A DNA stretch of 64,000 nt from contig JAFFSR010000227.1 in NCBI GenBank assembly GCA_017163975.1, forward strand, positions 1,674,001 to 1,738,000, in the 5' to 3' direction. The notes beneath the pieces were generated by a model. The model searched no databases. It saw only the letters and a program-made list of their open reading frames with translations, and was not told the origin of the DNA. Numbering within the stretch: position 1 is the first letter of the stretch; every line of letters starts with the position of its first letter. This document shows positions 26,083-40,635 of this stretch, one piece after another. A program made the position numbers and the translations under genes. The stretch comes from Anastatus disparis. Its lineage: Eukaryota; Arthropoda; Insecta; Hymenoptera; Eupelmidae.

Positions 26083-26303
26083 TTAAGGCGACCACGAAAG
26101 ACGGGTTTAGTTAAAGTTCAATTCTATTCTGTAGTTTACAAATTACGCTTTCAGTTGATAAAATTTTTTTTATTTTTAAGTTTTTTACCCTTCTGAGGGT
26201 TTGAAAATTGTGTTGAATTAAAAGTTCTAAAAATTTCATAAATTAAAAGCGAAATTTATAAATTAAAAACTGAAACCTAACCTTATCTCCGAAGTCACCT
26301 TAA
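26083..26303. mobile_element. MITE-like element with TTAAGG termini
   Basis: The left end is ttaaggcgaccacg and the right end is cgaagtcaccttaa. The termini are imperfect inverted repeats, and the arms stay loosely complementary for about 60 nt (ggtttagtt outside, then (a)aattacgctttcag versus the complement of gcgaaatttataaatta). It is 221 bp, non-coding and bounded by TTAA. A related copy lies at 24921. Confidence 0.6.
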
Positions 26304-29300
26304 ACTAAATCGTAAACTCTGATGTAGTAAGTAACTCTCAATATATTTTACAAGCATTGCTTCCAATATGTGTTAATAACATTGCATGCATATTAACATT
26401 GTATTTTTAAACTTAACCAAGATAGTACTTAAAAACCCATAAAGGACGGGCCACACTTATTCCATATTGTGTAAATAATGTGACCCTCATATGGATTATA
26501 AATTGAATTCTTAAGAGTATATTTTTTCAGAATTCTGGTTAGAACTTACTATTCTTACTTTTCTTAAAAATATGAAAACATCTTACAAGCAAACGGTAAA
26601 ACCATAATCCCAATACTTACAATTAAATAATCCTTCCATATAGCAAGAGTTGTTGAATCTCGTCCCGACACCGGCTATCCCGTCTCTGACGAGGACTACG
26701 ACAACAACTATTGTAACAAATCCAGACGTACTTATAGATATATATACCTAACATGGTATATTAGTATAAAAATCGCGCCAAACTACTTGCAATCTTGTTC
26801 CAGTAGTAGAGGGGCTTAGACACATATGTAAGGGGACTATATAACGAGGCCGGCCGGCGCGACATCGTTTATAAAAAAAAAAAAAGAAGTAAAATAAAAA
26901 TTAGGTAGGGAGAAAAAAAAAATAGGGAGACGACCGGTGAAATCCCGAAGGAACAGATGATGATCCCATTTTTGGCGCGCGCGTTTATGAACGCAGCCTC
27001 CGTACACCAAGGAGGAGCTGTTTCTTATATGCACGCACGTATATATATGTTATAGACTTTCGGTTACGGAATCATCAACGCTTATAGGGGTGCGTATCGT
27101 TATTTATGTTACTGCCTTCTACCATCTTACGTTCTGTCTCTTATATACTGTCTTTTTTTTTCGCAATGCTTTGAGACTAAAGATATGTATATATTATATA
27201 TGAAAGTGTGTATAAGAAGTGCGCGCGTTTTTCCTTCCGGCATATGCCGCTGATGAGATTATGCATGCGATGTACTCTCATCTTAAGCTTCCCTATTGTC
27301 TTGTTTTTTTATTGGGTTTTCTTGTGTTTTTTCTTCAGGTACTTCTTGTTCCTTTTAGCGCCTCATTTGTATATTAAGTGCTTCGCAGCTGTTAATTAAT
27401 ATGTATACATAGATTATATATTTCTTTAAAATTTTTGTGTCTCATAAAGTATGAATTTTACAAAAATCAATAAACTAATTTTTAGTTTTGTTCTGTCTAA
27501 AATTTAATCCTAAAACGTAAATTAATATTTCCATAAACAGAAATTTTAATACTCTTTCCGACTTTATAACACATTTAAAAATCCAATAAATAAGAGGTTT
27601 ATTTTCATCCATTACCATCAAATAAATATTGACGCAAATTTCTAATATTATCATACAATATCACCATAAGGAAACTCTAAATTACAATATCCCTTCATCT
27701 AATTTGAAGTTTTATATTGTTACATTAGTATAAAGAACGAATACCTTTTTTTTTTATAAAGTACATTAATCAAATTAATCTCATTCGCGATTATGGGCGT
27801 TGAAAAGACTAAGGAGGCATGAATGTCGATGAACTGTCATTAAAGTCATCCTCTATTCTTTGAGCCTCATATGCGTCTCCTCGTAAAGTACGATTGGGAA
27901 AGTTGATAAGTCACTCCAATTAGCATATATAAAATTGCTAATGAGTATATGCGTGTATGTATATAGCGGCAAGCATATAATATATACAAATACGTATGTG
28001 TGTGTATAAAAGCGCTTGGTGTGTTGCATGCACACCTGTGCATTTACTGTATTTAAGCAGAGGTCGAACTTTCTTTTTCTTTAAGCTATTTTCAGTGTTT
28101 CTGTTAACCTAGGGCGTCTTTTTATATAATATTGTAAAAAGACTCATATAGACAGTTTTGTTTTAATAAATGCACTTTGAAGTATATTCACTAAATGATG
28201 AGATGAGAAGATAACTAATGTTGTGGTAGCCGGTTTACAGCGGTAAAAAAGAGCGCGAAAGCTGCACATTTTATGTGACTTATAGTTATTTTCAGAATAA
28301 ACACACTAGATATTTATAATTTTTTAAATTAATATTTTTTTTAAGCATCTTTATAATTGAAGTTATATTTTGCAAGTTCTTAATCCTAACTAACATTGAA
28401 GAAATTCACTATTGATTAAAAATCATTCAACAACATAATGCACCATTGTACATTGCGTTCATAAAGTACATTCAGTAAATAAAAATTTTTTTATTCTTTA
28501 TATCAACTACAATAGAATCTATACTTCTGAATACTTTTATTAACCGAAAAAAATCAATCGTCAAAACATTCTAAACAATCAACCCTACCGAATTCATAAA
28601 TATTTCAATGGATCTGAATAAATTTGAATTCTACGAGTACCCCGCATACCCATATGAAATTCTACATATGCAACCCAATGTCATTTTGCCAAAGTCGAAA
28701 AACCGTAAAGCCCAACTCTTCGCGGTTCTTTTTCTTACCGTACGTAAGCCTTATATAAACTCAACATATATATATAAGAAACCCGTATATATATGTATGA
28801 GTAACGTTATGTTACGTATATATAGATCGACACTCGGCACGCGCCTTGCTACTCTTAGCCCTATTGTAACTTCACAATACTTCTACATATCCACGTACCG
28901 CCTTGAAGTGTACGTATAAGAGAATTTTTCTCCCTTACCAATTTTAACCATCTGCGTTATACTTGCATATATACGTGCATGTGTAGTAATGCTTCTTATA
29001 TTATATTTAAGTATTAATGGTGTATGCTATATTTTCCTTTGCACTTTTCCTCATCCCCCTACTTTTTATATATATAGGAATGTCCCACATTTTCATTTTG
29101 GCAATTTTTCTTCTTTTTTTTTCTGTATTAGAGGAGAAAAGATAGAAGAGACCCTTAAAGTAAAAAAAAAGAAGAGGATCAAAGTTGATTCTTAGCTCAT
29201 TCGTCAACTTACAAGCAACGCATATAAAGGGGAGACACTATTGCTTTAACTTATACACATTGTTAAGCTTGAATTTCCGTGACTGATTGGTCTCTGATCT

Positions 29301-32094
29301 TTTCTTTTTTTTTTTTTTGCTTTGAGATTTCAGCAACGGAATCTTCACACTGGTTCTAACTATATATAGATTTTTTTTTCATATGTTGCTATGGGTGCAT
29401 ATGTAGAAAGTGCATTTAACTTTTTGGGTCCTTTGACCTTCTTTTTTTTTCTCCTTCTTGCTCGGAAGTTTTATGGATTGATTCTTTTTTTTTCCTCAAA
29501 CTAATGCACCGATTAATTGTGCATATTGTAGTAGAAAAAATATGAGGGATCGAAAGGAGACGATCGTGTATCGTATTTTTCCCCTGTGGCTTGTATACAA
29601 TAATCAACTGTTTTCGTGTCCAAAGTAGAAATATTAATTATTTTTAGTCACGAAATAATTTAACGTAATTTTATTATTTCTAACAGTTTTGACAATATTT
29701 ACAATTTATTGTGGTTAGGGATATTTAAATTCATACTCAGGTCTATTAAAAATATTTTAATTACTGTCTATATTCTACAATGTAAACTCTTTAACTGTAA
29801 ACTACTAAATACTGCGGGACGAATATTTTAGACATGAAATTCTTAAAACGTTAGTTCCATAATATACTTGCGAACGGTCAAAAAGTACGTGACAAGCATC
29901 TCGTATACTTTATTACATATACGTACCAAAAGAAAATATCCACAGACATTATACTTGCATGGCTATTTTATTTAATAATGACTTTTTCGAATTTACAAAA
30001 GCGTAATTTAAATGTAAATTTTGGATGTATTAAATATCATTAGATGTGATGATAATTAAAACATATTCTAATATTTTCAATCATATTAACTCTGTCACAC
30101 AATATGTAAGACAAATAAATTAGGGAATCCCGTTTCTTTCATGAGAATTAAATTTAGTATTCCTCAAAGTACTAATAGAGATTTTTAAACTCTATTTTAT
30201 AAGCTCCATGGTACAATTTTTGTTTCTCTGTTTCGTTGTACAGCGAAAAATCTTCATTTTTTAATTATTACATTATGCATTTTTTTTAATAATTTGAATC
30301 TACCTTATAACAAAATAATATCTATAAATATATTTGGATCTATAATCTAATTTAATTATGATTTCTCATTTTCATGTAATTAAAAAAATTTTAATTAAAT
30401 TTCCTCAAGATCTCTATTCGACACAATTACTCTTGTACGTTATTTTTATAAATTTTGAAAATTTAATATTACATAGCACCCCTTACTCATAACATTCCCT
30501 TATAAATAATGTATAGTTAATTTCTTCGAAATCAACTAGTTAACATGTTCACCCTCTATGAAAGTCAACAGCGACGGTAAAGAAAACCGCGGTCAACATA
30601 AAAGGCAGTTGTTTCTGTAATTAAGGGTTATACAACGTATATAACACGAGCTATATAACCACATACATAAAAGCCTTGGTGCGTTCACCATAGCGTATAA
30701 TAAAGCGTGAAGTCGTCACACTATCGTCATCGTCTTTTGCATCTAAACGTATATCAACATCTCGTATTGTAAGGGGTTCCTTTACTCTCTATCTCTCTCT
30801 CTCTCTCGGTCTTACACTTTTTCTTCTTAACGTATCGTCAGCTGGTTACGTGCAGTCAGAACTTGGAATAAGACTTACACGTATGCAGTTTGTGCAGGCA
30901 ATCATTTTTGCTCGAGGGTCTCTTCTACGTTATACTTGTATATGTGTGTGAGTGCATGAAGCTGCTGGTGGCTTTTTGGGGTCGCCGTCCCCGCGTTCAC
31001 CAAGTATATATAGGGTAACGTAAGCAAGCAGCTGCGACTGTACATACTTACCTTTTTATCTTTCTCTCTCTTGCTCTTTCACTTCGATCGGTCTTGTTTC
31101 TTATAGAGCCTGCGCGAAATTCTCCGTTAATCGAACTGTAAGTTATTACATATGAGAAAGAGAGAAAAGGGCCGGACTTTCTTTATAAATTTAAAGAATT
31201 TTTGAAAAATGAAAAGGGAGATAAAAGAGAGAAAGGCATTTAAACGGACAATGTCGCGCGCATTATAAAACTTAATGCGAAATCATTATAAGATTTCGTA
31301 TAATATTTCGGGGTCACGTGGCGTAATAGTGGAAGGTCAGGGTGAAAATTGAAAGAAAAAGGAATAAAATCCAGAGAAAATTTTTGAAGATTAGTAAATG
31401 GTACGTGTATAATCGACGAGCAAATCTTTATAATATATATGGCTTTATTGATCAAACCGATAAATTTTCCTTTACATTGATTTCGGAAATTTTCAAGTGC
31501 TCACTGAAAAGGGAAGCGAACTGTGACTGTACTCTACGGTACAATCGGTGTCATTTTTAGAATACAGTCAGCCTATGCGTCGAAATGCGAACTAGTAGTC
31601 TCTAGAGAAGACTCATTATTCTCTGAGCGAAGACCTGCTCATTTCTTCGAACAAAAAACATCGCGGAGAACACTCAAAACCTCGCAGAGAGCACTCATTA
31701 TCCTCTAAAAAACACTAGCATCTCTCTCGTACTTCAATGAATGTTCGCTATCGATACTAGCGCCACTCGCCGCCATAGAGTACAACCACTGTTCTAACCC
31801 CTTTTCAGTGCTGGATTACGAGCGTATTAGTATTGAGATAAATGTTTTTATAAACTTTTTTTATTATAATATTTTTTTATTCAAATTTATACTTTTGTGT
31901 TTGTATAAAATATATTAATGTTCATATTAATTTTTAATTTGTCATGTAATTCGGTTTTTAATATTCAACACGAATTTCATGTTATCGATAAAAAAATTGT
32001 TTTCCAAAATCTCAAGATCTGTGTATTAAAAGATGTAGCAGTTTCTCATAAAATAAAATAGTTAAATTTATAGTAGGAATATGATTCAATAATT
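26304..32094. other. Gene desert, part 2
   Basis: No gene is recognised. Islands lie at about 26640-27400 (tttttggcgcgcgcg near 26970), 27780-28110, 28600-29600, 30540-31160 (a CT dinucleotide run at about 30785-30810, cagctg motifs) and 31240-31820. At 31600-31710 short diverged direct repeats occur (actcattattctctgagc, then actcattatcctctaaa). The spacers between islands are strongly AT-rich. ORFs within are short and low-complexity. Confidence 0.55.
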
Positions 32095-32294
32095 GAGATC
32101 TTCAGTGGCTCACTCGGTAGAGTGATGGATTTGCAACCCGAGGACCCGAGTTCGAATCCTGCTCTCGGCAGTTTATTAATACAAGCACCACTGTACGTTA
32201 CATGTGCTTTGTTTATAAACAACTGAAATGTTCTCCGTCGTTAATTAGCATCAGAATGATAGCATAAATACAGCGACTTTAAATTTTAAAAAAA
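32095..32294 (+). repeat. tRNA-derived SINE, copy 3
   Basis: The tRNA-like head has tggctcactcgg as A box and gagttcgaatcctg as B box. The body is tacaagcaccactgta, catgtgctttgtttataaac and cgttaattagcatcag. The tail is an A-rich stretch after cagcgactttaaa. Same order as the other four copies. Confidence 0.85.
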
Positions 32295-35140
32295 TACATT
32301 TTCATCCAATGATTGGATACTGGCTAATGATATTAAAATTAATTTTTTTTTTAATTGATTCTCAATATAAAAACAATTATATTCTTCAACTATATCAATT
32401 ATTATTTTTAATTATTTTTAGCACAAAATAATTAAACTTTCTTTCTTATTACATAGCTATCAAAATATGAGTAAAATATATCTTTATTATAAAATATAAA
32501 TGTATAATAGTATTGCATAAAAGACAATTATTCATGTCAATAAATATATTATACAACAATCAAAGAAAACTCAAATTATTTAAAGTAACAACATAATAAA
32601 ACAGTAAAATTTACGACGAGAAGTCAAACAAATGCATATAGGTACTTAACTATTTCAAGATCATACTCGACTTACACACAATGAAATTTAGCATTATATA
32701 ATACACAATCGAAAGTTCATCGGAACGACTAATAAAAAAGAAGAAGAAGAAGACAAAAAGGTATAACAAGGCCATAAAGCCAAAAGTATAATAAAAGGTG
32801 TATAGCGCAAACCCCCTCGCAATACAAGAAATAAAAAGCGCTCGCGCCTCCTTCCCACTGCACTTTGCAGTCTCCTTCAACATAAAAACTTACATCCAAC
32901 TTCTTTAAGCTCGAGTTACATAATGAAACTGACTTCGCTCTCCACTGTAAGCAAAAGAAAAGAAAAAGGAGATGAAGAAATAAAAAAAAAGAAAGAAAAC
33001 AAAAAAGTCGCGACGATTCATTCGAACAATAGCGGTACAATGTACCACCCTCTTTATGTATATATAAAAACAATGCAAGAAACCAACATGCCCTCGCACG
33101 TCTGACTTTAAAAAATCCAACGACTTCTATCAATTTGCATTGTAAGCTACGATTTGATATATACACACACACATATAAATGTACTCTTTAACAAGTATAA
33201 GCCTACTCAACAGTTTACATTGGCCGGGTATTATATGCGCATGAGGGGGATGAAAAGAAGAAGCAGAAGAAGAAGAAGAAAAATAACCGAAGGATAATAG
33301 TTTTTATAACGCAAAGACTTTTCTTATAAGGGAATCGTTCTCCCCCTTTCCCTTTTCTTCTTTAAGTCGTAAAGAGGTATTGTAGGTGTCGAACACACCC
33401 TCCCTTCGACCAGACATACATGCGGTCGCGTGGCTTAACTTAACAATTGCTTTGAGATGTGTATATATATACGAGCGCGAAAAGAAAACTACCCCCTCGT
33501 TTTAATCTATATATATTTATAAACGATACTTTTCTTGACAGCGGCTGACTTTTCTTTTATATCATGTATATACAAGAATTACGGGTTAGATGAATTTAAA
33601 GACCTAAGATTATAATTATCGTTTATATGCTAGTAATCATACTGTAATGTAGATTGTATTGTATCTGCGATCGACTTTTTAAAATTATTTTTATAAATTC
33701 TATTTAAAAAATTTTTCAATAAATTTTTACTAACAATTTTATTGCTGAAAAATAATAATTTGAAAAATTAAAGTTACATATATATAAAAATGTTATTAAA
33801 CCAGTTTTAATGAATGGATGATAAAAAAATTAAATTCTTGAAATTATTATATTGATAACATTGATCGTGTAATTTTATTCGTGATTTTTGTTAAGGGTGT
33901 GTAAATATTATCATTTGATACTTCAATATTTTGGTATTAAAGACGAGATTATTGAATATTCATTAGAGAACTTTATGAATCATATTCCAGAAAAATGACT
34001 AACAGATTTTTTAGATTTCAGAAAACTATTAACAACATCTAAACTTCGAATAAGTCGTGTACATAAAAAATATTTAAAAATTAATAAATAATTTTATTAT
34101 AATTAAAGTCATCTTAATATGAACATTATAATAATTTTTTCTAACATTATTACAAATACAAGATTGATCATAAACTTATAAAATTTAAAATCCGATAACC
34201 AACGTACAAGCTATCTAATAACCAATAATCTCTATTATAGTCGAAGCAAACGACTTTATACCACAGCCGTCTTTAATACCTTACACAAGACAGAGATCTT
34301 TAAAGTGGCGTAAAGTTATATGCTTGCACATTTACAGAGATGCAAAGATACACACACATATATATATATAAGCAGCCTCCCTCTCTCGCTTTCTTACCCT
34401 TAGCTTTTAGCAGACTTGGTGGCGCGTGGCACACATTCCCCACTCTTCTTCATCTTCTCTTTAAAAACTCTTACCCTCGAAAGAAAAACTGTCGCGCGCC
34501 AAGCAGCTAAAGCAAATGTCTAGATACACATACGCAGGGGGTTTCTTTTACTTTGGGCGCGATTAAGAATATATATGTATACGACAGCTGATCCATGCCG
34601 CCCTTTTTTCACTCTCTCTCGCTCTTGCTCTCTTACTTGAACATATACACAGCGCCTTAAAGGACATAAGTCAATAAGTACGTTGGGGTCGTCGCCTTCT
34701 GCACCGACGACGTTTGGCGCGCGACTAACGTCACACTCACTTCTACCTTATACACAGCACATATGCAATCTTGAGGGGGTGAATAAACGCATAAGAAATC
34801 TACGCATTGTCTGCCTTATGGGGAAGGGAGAAAAATCTTAAGAGAAGATGCATTATAAGAAAAAGAATAAGGATGACACTTTGATGGGGATATGAGGGGT
34901 GGAAAAGAAGAAAATGTTAAACGTGCCAATTTTCTCGAAGCGCGTGCCACGAGTCACTATTGACGTAATGGATATACTTACATCCCTTAGACTCATAATA
35001 TAGAAGGAAAATCTGAGTAAATTTTCTTTAGCCACGTTCATTTATATATTTCGTACTAAGATATGGGGTGTGCGTATATGGACTCTCTCCTCTATCTCTT
35101 CTTCGATTACCAGTTTCTTAAATGCCCTTATGCAACAACT

Positions 35141-35215
<75 letters not shown>

Positions 35216-38200
35216 ATGTACGTATAAGAAAGAATCCATTAACGAGCCTAAGCGCAGATGCGGCTACACATAAAGTTCGTTAAACCAAAAGGCCGAACGT
35301 TTGTCTCGTAAGATTTTGCGCGCCACACTTATATACATGTATACGCTGGAAGCTGCATCATGCTGTGCGAAGGGGTTTCTTTTTTTTTTTTTTCTTTTCT
35401 TTTTTTATAGCGACTTTATAGTTTTATTTTTCAGTTTTGATTATTCGCTTTTTTTTGTTTCTTGTGCAATGACGCCCTTCATTTACATGCCATTTTCGTG
35501 TATAGATTTCTTTTTATGTAAGCATTAATAGAGCTATTATTTTTTTCGTGCTTGGAATTTATTGTTTTTGATTTTAGAAGTAATTTTTTTCTTTGTTTCG
35601 AAAGTTTTTTTTTCCTAGGCTATATTGTTTTGTGATTTCGAGGTTGGAAAGTGACTTGTGACACTTTTAGTTTTTATGACAATAGATATATTCATATTTG
35701 GTTTTAGAACAATATGAAATTTATTAGTTGGTGTTGAGCATTGTTATGTGCAATCCAGAAGATTTTTTGCCATTAGAAATTTCATTTTTATTTTAAAAAT
35801 GTCATAGTTTTGACTAATCATAATGAATTAACAATTAAATATTAAATATTGCATTATGATTTTATTAATTTGTAAAATGAAAATTGAGACATCAGTTTTT
35901 TTTTTTACAGATTTTATAATTATTTGATATTCTTTTAAGAATTAAAAAACATAAAATTTTAGATCTTAACCCTCAAAACTTAAAAGTTAATGAAAATATT
36001 TTTAAACCCTAACTTCAATTGGTTCTAACAAACTGTACGTCTGTTCCACTTGGAGAATGTATATGCGCAACGATTCTTACAACGGGCACCTTTTTTTCGG
36101 ACAAAGATCCCCGTTTTTGCAAAGTCTTATATAATGTTTATCTTTCCCTCGCTCATTTGCCTATGTTATATTCTTTCGTTTATGTATACGTATAGTCAAG
36201 ATGCAAGCAACCCCTTATATATATATAAAATTTCTATAACCTTTTTCTTCATTACTGTCTCCGTCATAAGAAACATCGTCCCGACAGTAGACCCGAAGTC
36301 TGTCGTGTGCCTTGTATGTAAATTTGCGAATAATAAACGATCCTGTATATATATACATAACCATACCTCTCCCCCCTCTCTCTCTCTCACTTTTGCGCTT
36401 CAAGTTAAGCAAAGTGTACATCTTACCGCTACATTATATAATATTACTCATATGCTTTTTTCTTCAAGCGCTTTTGAACGACCCTAAAATGTTAAAATAA
36501 AAAAAGAGAGAGAAAGAAATAGAGGGAGGCTGACAAACGGCGCTAACGGTCTAACCATACTTAATAAAAAAAAAAACATTTCTGCTTCTTCTTTCGTCTT
36601 CTTCTTATTCTTCTTCTCTATTAATAATCTGACCAGCAAATCTGTGTATATACGCGTACGTGTATGCGTACAAGGTATCTTCTTTCATGCACGAGCCGAC
36701 GGTCATGTGTCCTTTCTCTTACACACTTATATCATCTTTTTTCAGTCTTTAATTTCTGTATTACCTTTTTTTTTATACTTAAGCTTTATAACCATTGACC
36801 TTTTGGATGTATGGCGATAATGTACGAACGTCCAATTTAATATCGTCAGCTGTTTTACGCGCGCGTAAATTGACGGGCCGCCCGGTGTTTTGATTAACGC
36901 GGATTGAAAGTGAAAAGGTAAGAATAGGTTACTGGCGGCTTTTGTATTAAGATATATTGTGACACAGACCATTTTTTATGGATTATGTGTTGATTTTGAT
37001 AAAACGATTTTCTTAAATTGATAATTTTTATTATTGTCTGAATTTGAAAGTTGTATTAACTTTTGAATATTTATTATTTATACATAATTTTATATACACT
37101 CTTAATCATCGTATAAAAATTTTTATTATCTTATTGAAAAAAAAATAATAATAAAAACAAGTATAAAATAATATATTAATTTCAAAATAAACAAAATAAA
37201 AAATTTAAATTTTGATAAAAATTAAATTTATTAGACAAGTTTATCGAGAGATAGTATAAATAAGTTTCATCAAATATAATATATTCACATAAATAGAAAA
37301 CATACATCTATAAAATTTTTTTAACACCTCAAACACTTGAATACTAACTTTTACGACCACTCGAGTTTACTATCTTTTTTTTACATTTTACGAGTTATCA
37401 AATTTACTCGTAAAAAACTTAATCTTTAAAAAATTTCAATGTACTAGTCAATGCATCAGTAAACTTAATTATGCATAACTGAAGAAGCATTAACTTCTGC
37501 AATTGATTCATTCCAATTTTCACGGTGTCACCATAAATTTGAACTTATTTAAATAACACCGCGACTAACTTACCTTCCTAATAACTTTTCAAATTTTCTG
37601 CCAACGTATATACTTTCCCCCTGTTGCATTTTCACTTGATATTCTATAACGCAAGTCTAAAGAATAAAAAAAGAAATTACCGTAGATTTTCTTTATAATG
37701 ATGGAGAAAAAACCTGTAAAGTATAAATTTATTGGAAAATACGTGGTACAACCCTCGTTTACTTTGGTCTTACGCAAATATTATAAATCGTATCTTTTTT
37801 CCGATACGCGCGTCAATCTAAAGCATCAAAAACTCAAGGTACGGTTTTTATAAGAAATCATCCTAATAAATAAAGATCGGTCCTGTTTCGAAAGAGCAGT
37901 TACAGTTACTTGAATGAAGCGCGACGAATTTCAAAAAAATTTAAGAGTGAAAGGAAAATTTTCGTTTTGTCTCTGTCTTTCTAACATTACGAAAGCTCTC
38001 GAAAAAATTTTTCACTTTAGGGGGTTGCATTTATACGTACACCTTTGGGTAAAAGAAAAATCGTGAGTTAACGCCACGGGAAACCCCCTTATGGTTTACA
38101 TTGGCAATAGATAGGAAGGAAAAATATTATACATCCCTTAGACTTACGTATAAAAGCACTGCAAGTATTTATAACGTGTGAAAGGAGAATGTGTGTATAT

Positions 38201-40529
38201 AGACCCCCTCTTTAGTTTTTAGATCCTTATAACTTTTCTCAATACTTATATACCTTCATATATCAGTTTTTCTTCCTTCCTTCCTTCCTTATATAACTGT
38301 TGCTTGTGTTAGCTCTAACCAATGTCAAGGTGGGCGCGCGTACAAACGAGGGGGTATATAATGTACGATCGATTTTCTTACGTACGACTTTATACTGCCC
38401 AAAAAATTTTTTTCCTTTCTAGGGACATCGTCAGATGTGCACGTATGCGCGATAGGACACCTTTTGATATTTTGACATTAACAGACATACTTTCTTTTTT
38501 TTTCTTATTTATTTTTCTAACGTATTTATACTGAGTTATTATTATAGTTTGATGAAAAAACTTTGTAATATATTTTTAATAAAAATATTAACTCAAAGAA
38601 TTGTGGAATATCCATACATCTCATTTCAAACTATGATAACCAAACTTTTAATTTTGATATAAAATACATTATTGAAAATTTATCTTAAATTATTATAATT
38701 AATAAGCAACTATTACAGAAATACATGTAAATACGATTTCATTATTATGAGAAAGATTTTTATTGAATATATAATGTAAATGATATTATTAATTGAAACT
38801 ATTATTTATTATAATTTAAATGTGTTTGTTTAAAAAAGAATTCATCTCCACAAATCGACTTTTAGCCCGTAGAAATCTACATAAGTAAATAAATGATTCC
38901 AAATTGATGTTTTATAAGAAATTTACATAAACTTTTGCAAAAAAGTTTATAAATAATATTTGATAAATAGATATTACAAATTATAAATAATATTAAAATT
39001 TAAAAAATTATAATCATTAATGCACTTCTTAAAAAAATTTAAAAATTTATCAAATATTTTTTGTACTTGTTGCTTAATTTTATCCTTGTCTCTCTCGTTC
39101 AGTTTCAAAATTATTAAGAATCTTGGAGTATTTTTGTAAATGATAAAAAATTACAATAGTACTAATGGTAACGAAAGTGTTTCTAAACTAACAATAAAAA
39201 AAAAGTTTCTATTGAAAGGGAAAGAAAAGGGTCTCATCTCCTTAGTTCGTATGATATGTAAGCTGTATTCATCTCTGGATTGGTTCTCTCACGGTTCGTG
39301 CGAAACTTCGTATACGATTCGGAAGGACTTTACGGAAGTTTCATGTCTTTCCATTTGGGGAATCATTTCTCCCTCTTTTATTTTTTTCTAAACTTTGAAT
39401 TCCTTTCTTTATGTGTATATGAAAAATATAATCTTTAAAGTTATGCTATTTCGGCTGTTCTTAGATTTAACTAACAGAAATCGATAAGATATTCTTTGCT
39501 ACTCGTCAATTCAAAAGAATCGAAAAATTTATTTGTCAGTGTCGAAATTAAATTTCATGCAATTTTTCAATTTCCAGTAAGATTGTAAGTGTAGAAAGCT
39601 TGAAAAATTAAATTCAAACATTTAAGTCATTTTAGAAATATATAAATTTGTAATACAATAGAAATGTATCCAATTCATTTGCAATATTTTACCAGGGACT
39701 CTTATTTCAAATTATATCTTCATATTACTTTATTAATAACGTCACAATTTAAAATTTTGTCCTTTTTCCATAAGCATGATATAATTTTTAATAAAAACTG
39801 CATTTATTTTTTTCTTTTTCTTGTGGATTTAATTTCGCAGTCTTTTTAATATAAATTCCGCTAATCAGTAATTTGACTATTGATTTTAATTTTTAAATGT
39901 CGAAATTTTTTACTTTAAATTTTTAATTTTCTATGTAAAAATAAAATGCAAAAATATATGTTATATAAAAAATTTTACATTCTAATATACAATTATAGAG
40001 TGTCTTTTCACTAAGAAATATTTTTATCAATTAGCAAAATATTTATGATTTTTTATGTGAAAGCATAAGTTTAGTGATAGAAAATTAAAAAAAGTTGTTT
40101 AAAATGATAGTATATATGTGTGTATGCGTACGTGCATGCACGCACGCATATGTATGCCTTATATGCAAAGGCTTTAGTCTTTTGTAATTATGTAATAGAT
40201 TACTCCAAATTCCGTACTTTCAGTAATAGAAAGTAAAATCAACTTAACAAAAATGGAAAAATTCCGTTTTCTTCAAAAAGATTTTGCTTACCTGATCAAA
40301 TGCTAAAACAAACTAGAAATTTCGGATTCAGTAGACCAAAATATGTTTGAAAAATTTTAGTGCAGGCAGAAGGTATAAAATTTTCATGACTCTATTGGTG
40401 GTTTATAGGCTAAATAACCTGTTAATCTCCTGATTAATATAATTAGATAATTTATTAGATTTAAATGATTATTTATTTAGTTATATTTGCTTTTTTATTG
40501 ATTTTAAAATAATTACTATATACGATTTT
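32295..40529. other. Gene desert, part 3
   Basis: No gene is recognised. Islands lie at about 32640-33600 (GAA-rich run at 33257-33285), 34230-35530, 36040-36970 and 37600-38540. Motifs include an inverted pair gtcgcgcgccaa (about 34491) and ttggcgcgcgac (about 34713), ttacgcgcgcgtaa (about 36855-36868), ggcgcgcgt (about 38333) and (TTCC)n at about 38272-38290. AT-rich spacers have no ORF of interest. Confidence 0.55.
35143..35212. repeat. (TA)n microsatellite
   Basis: About 70 bp of TA dinucleotides. It generates artefactual poly(Tyr-Ile) ORFs on both strands. Confidence 0.95.
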
Positions 40530-40635
40530 TTATTATGCAACTCGGGAATAAAGTCTAATTTCTCCCGAGGGGAAGTTTGCGACCCGAGCAAGCGAAGCGA
40601 GCAAATATGGGACTTTACTCCCCAGTTGCGTAATG
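40530..40635. mobile_element. Small foldback (hairpin) element with GC-rich centre
   Basis: The left arm tattatgcaactcgggaata and the right arm ctccccagttgcgtaatg are imperfect inverted repeats. The central section is GC-rich (cccgagcaagcgaagcgagc) in strongly AT-rich flanks. It is non-coding. The composition jump and hairpin form suggest an inserted element like the one at 59083. Confidence 0.55.

Noticed and set aside
35042..35273. ORFs with poly(Tyr-Ile) on both strands
   Set aside because: Translation of the (TA)n microsatellite.
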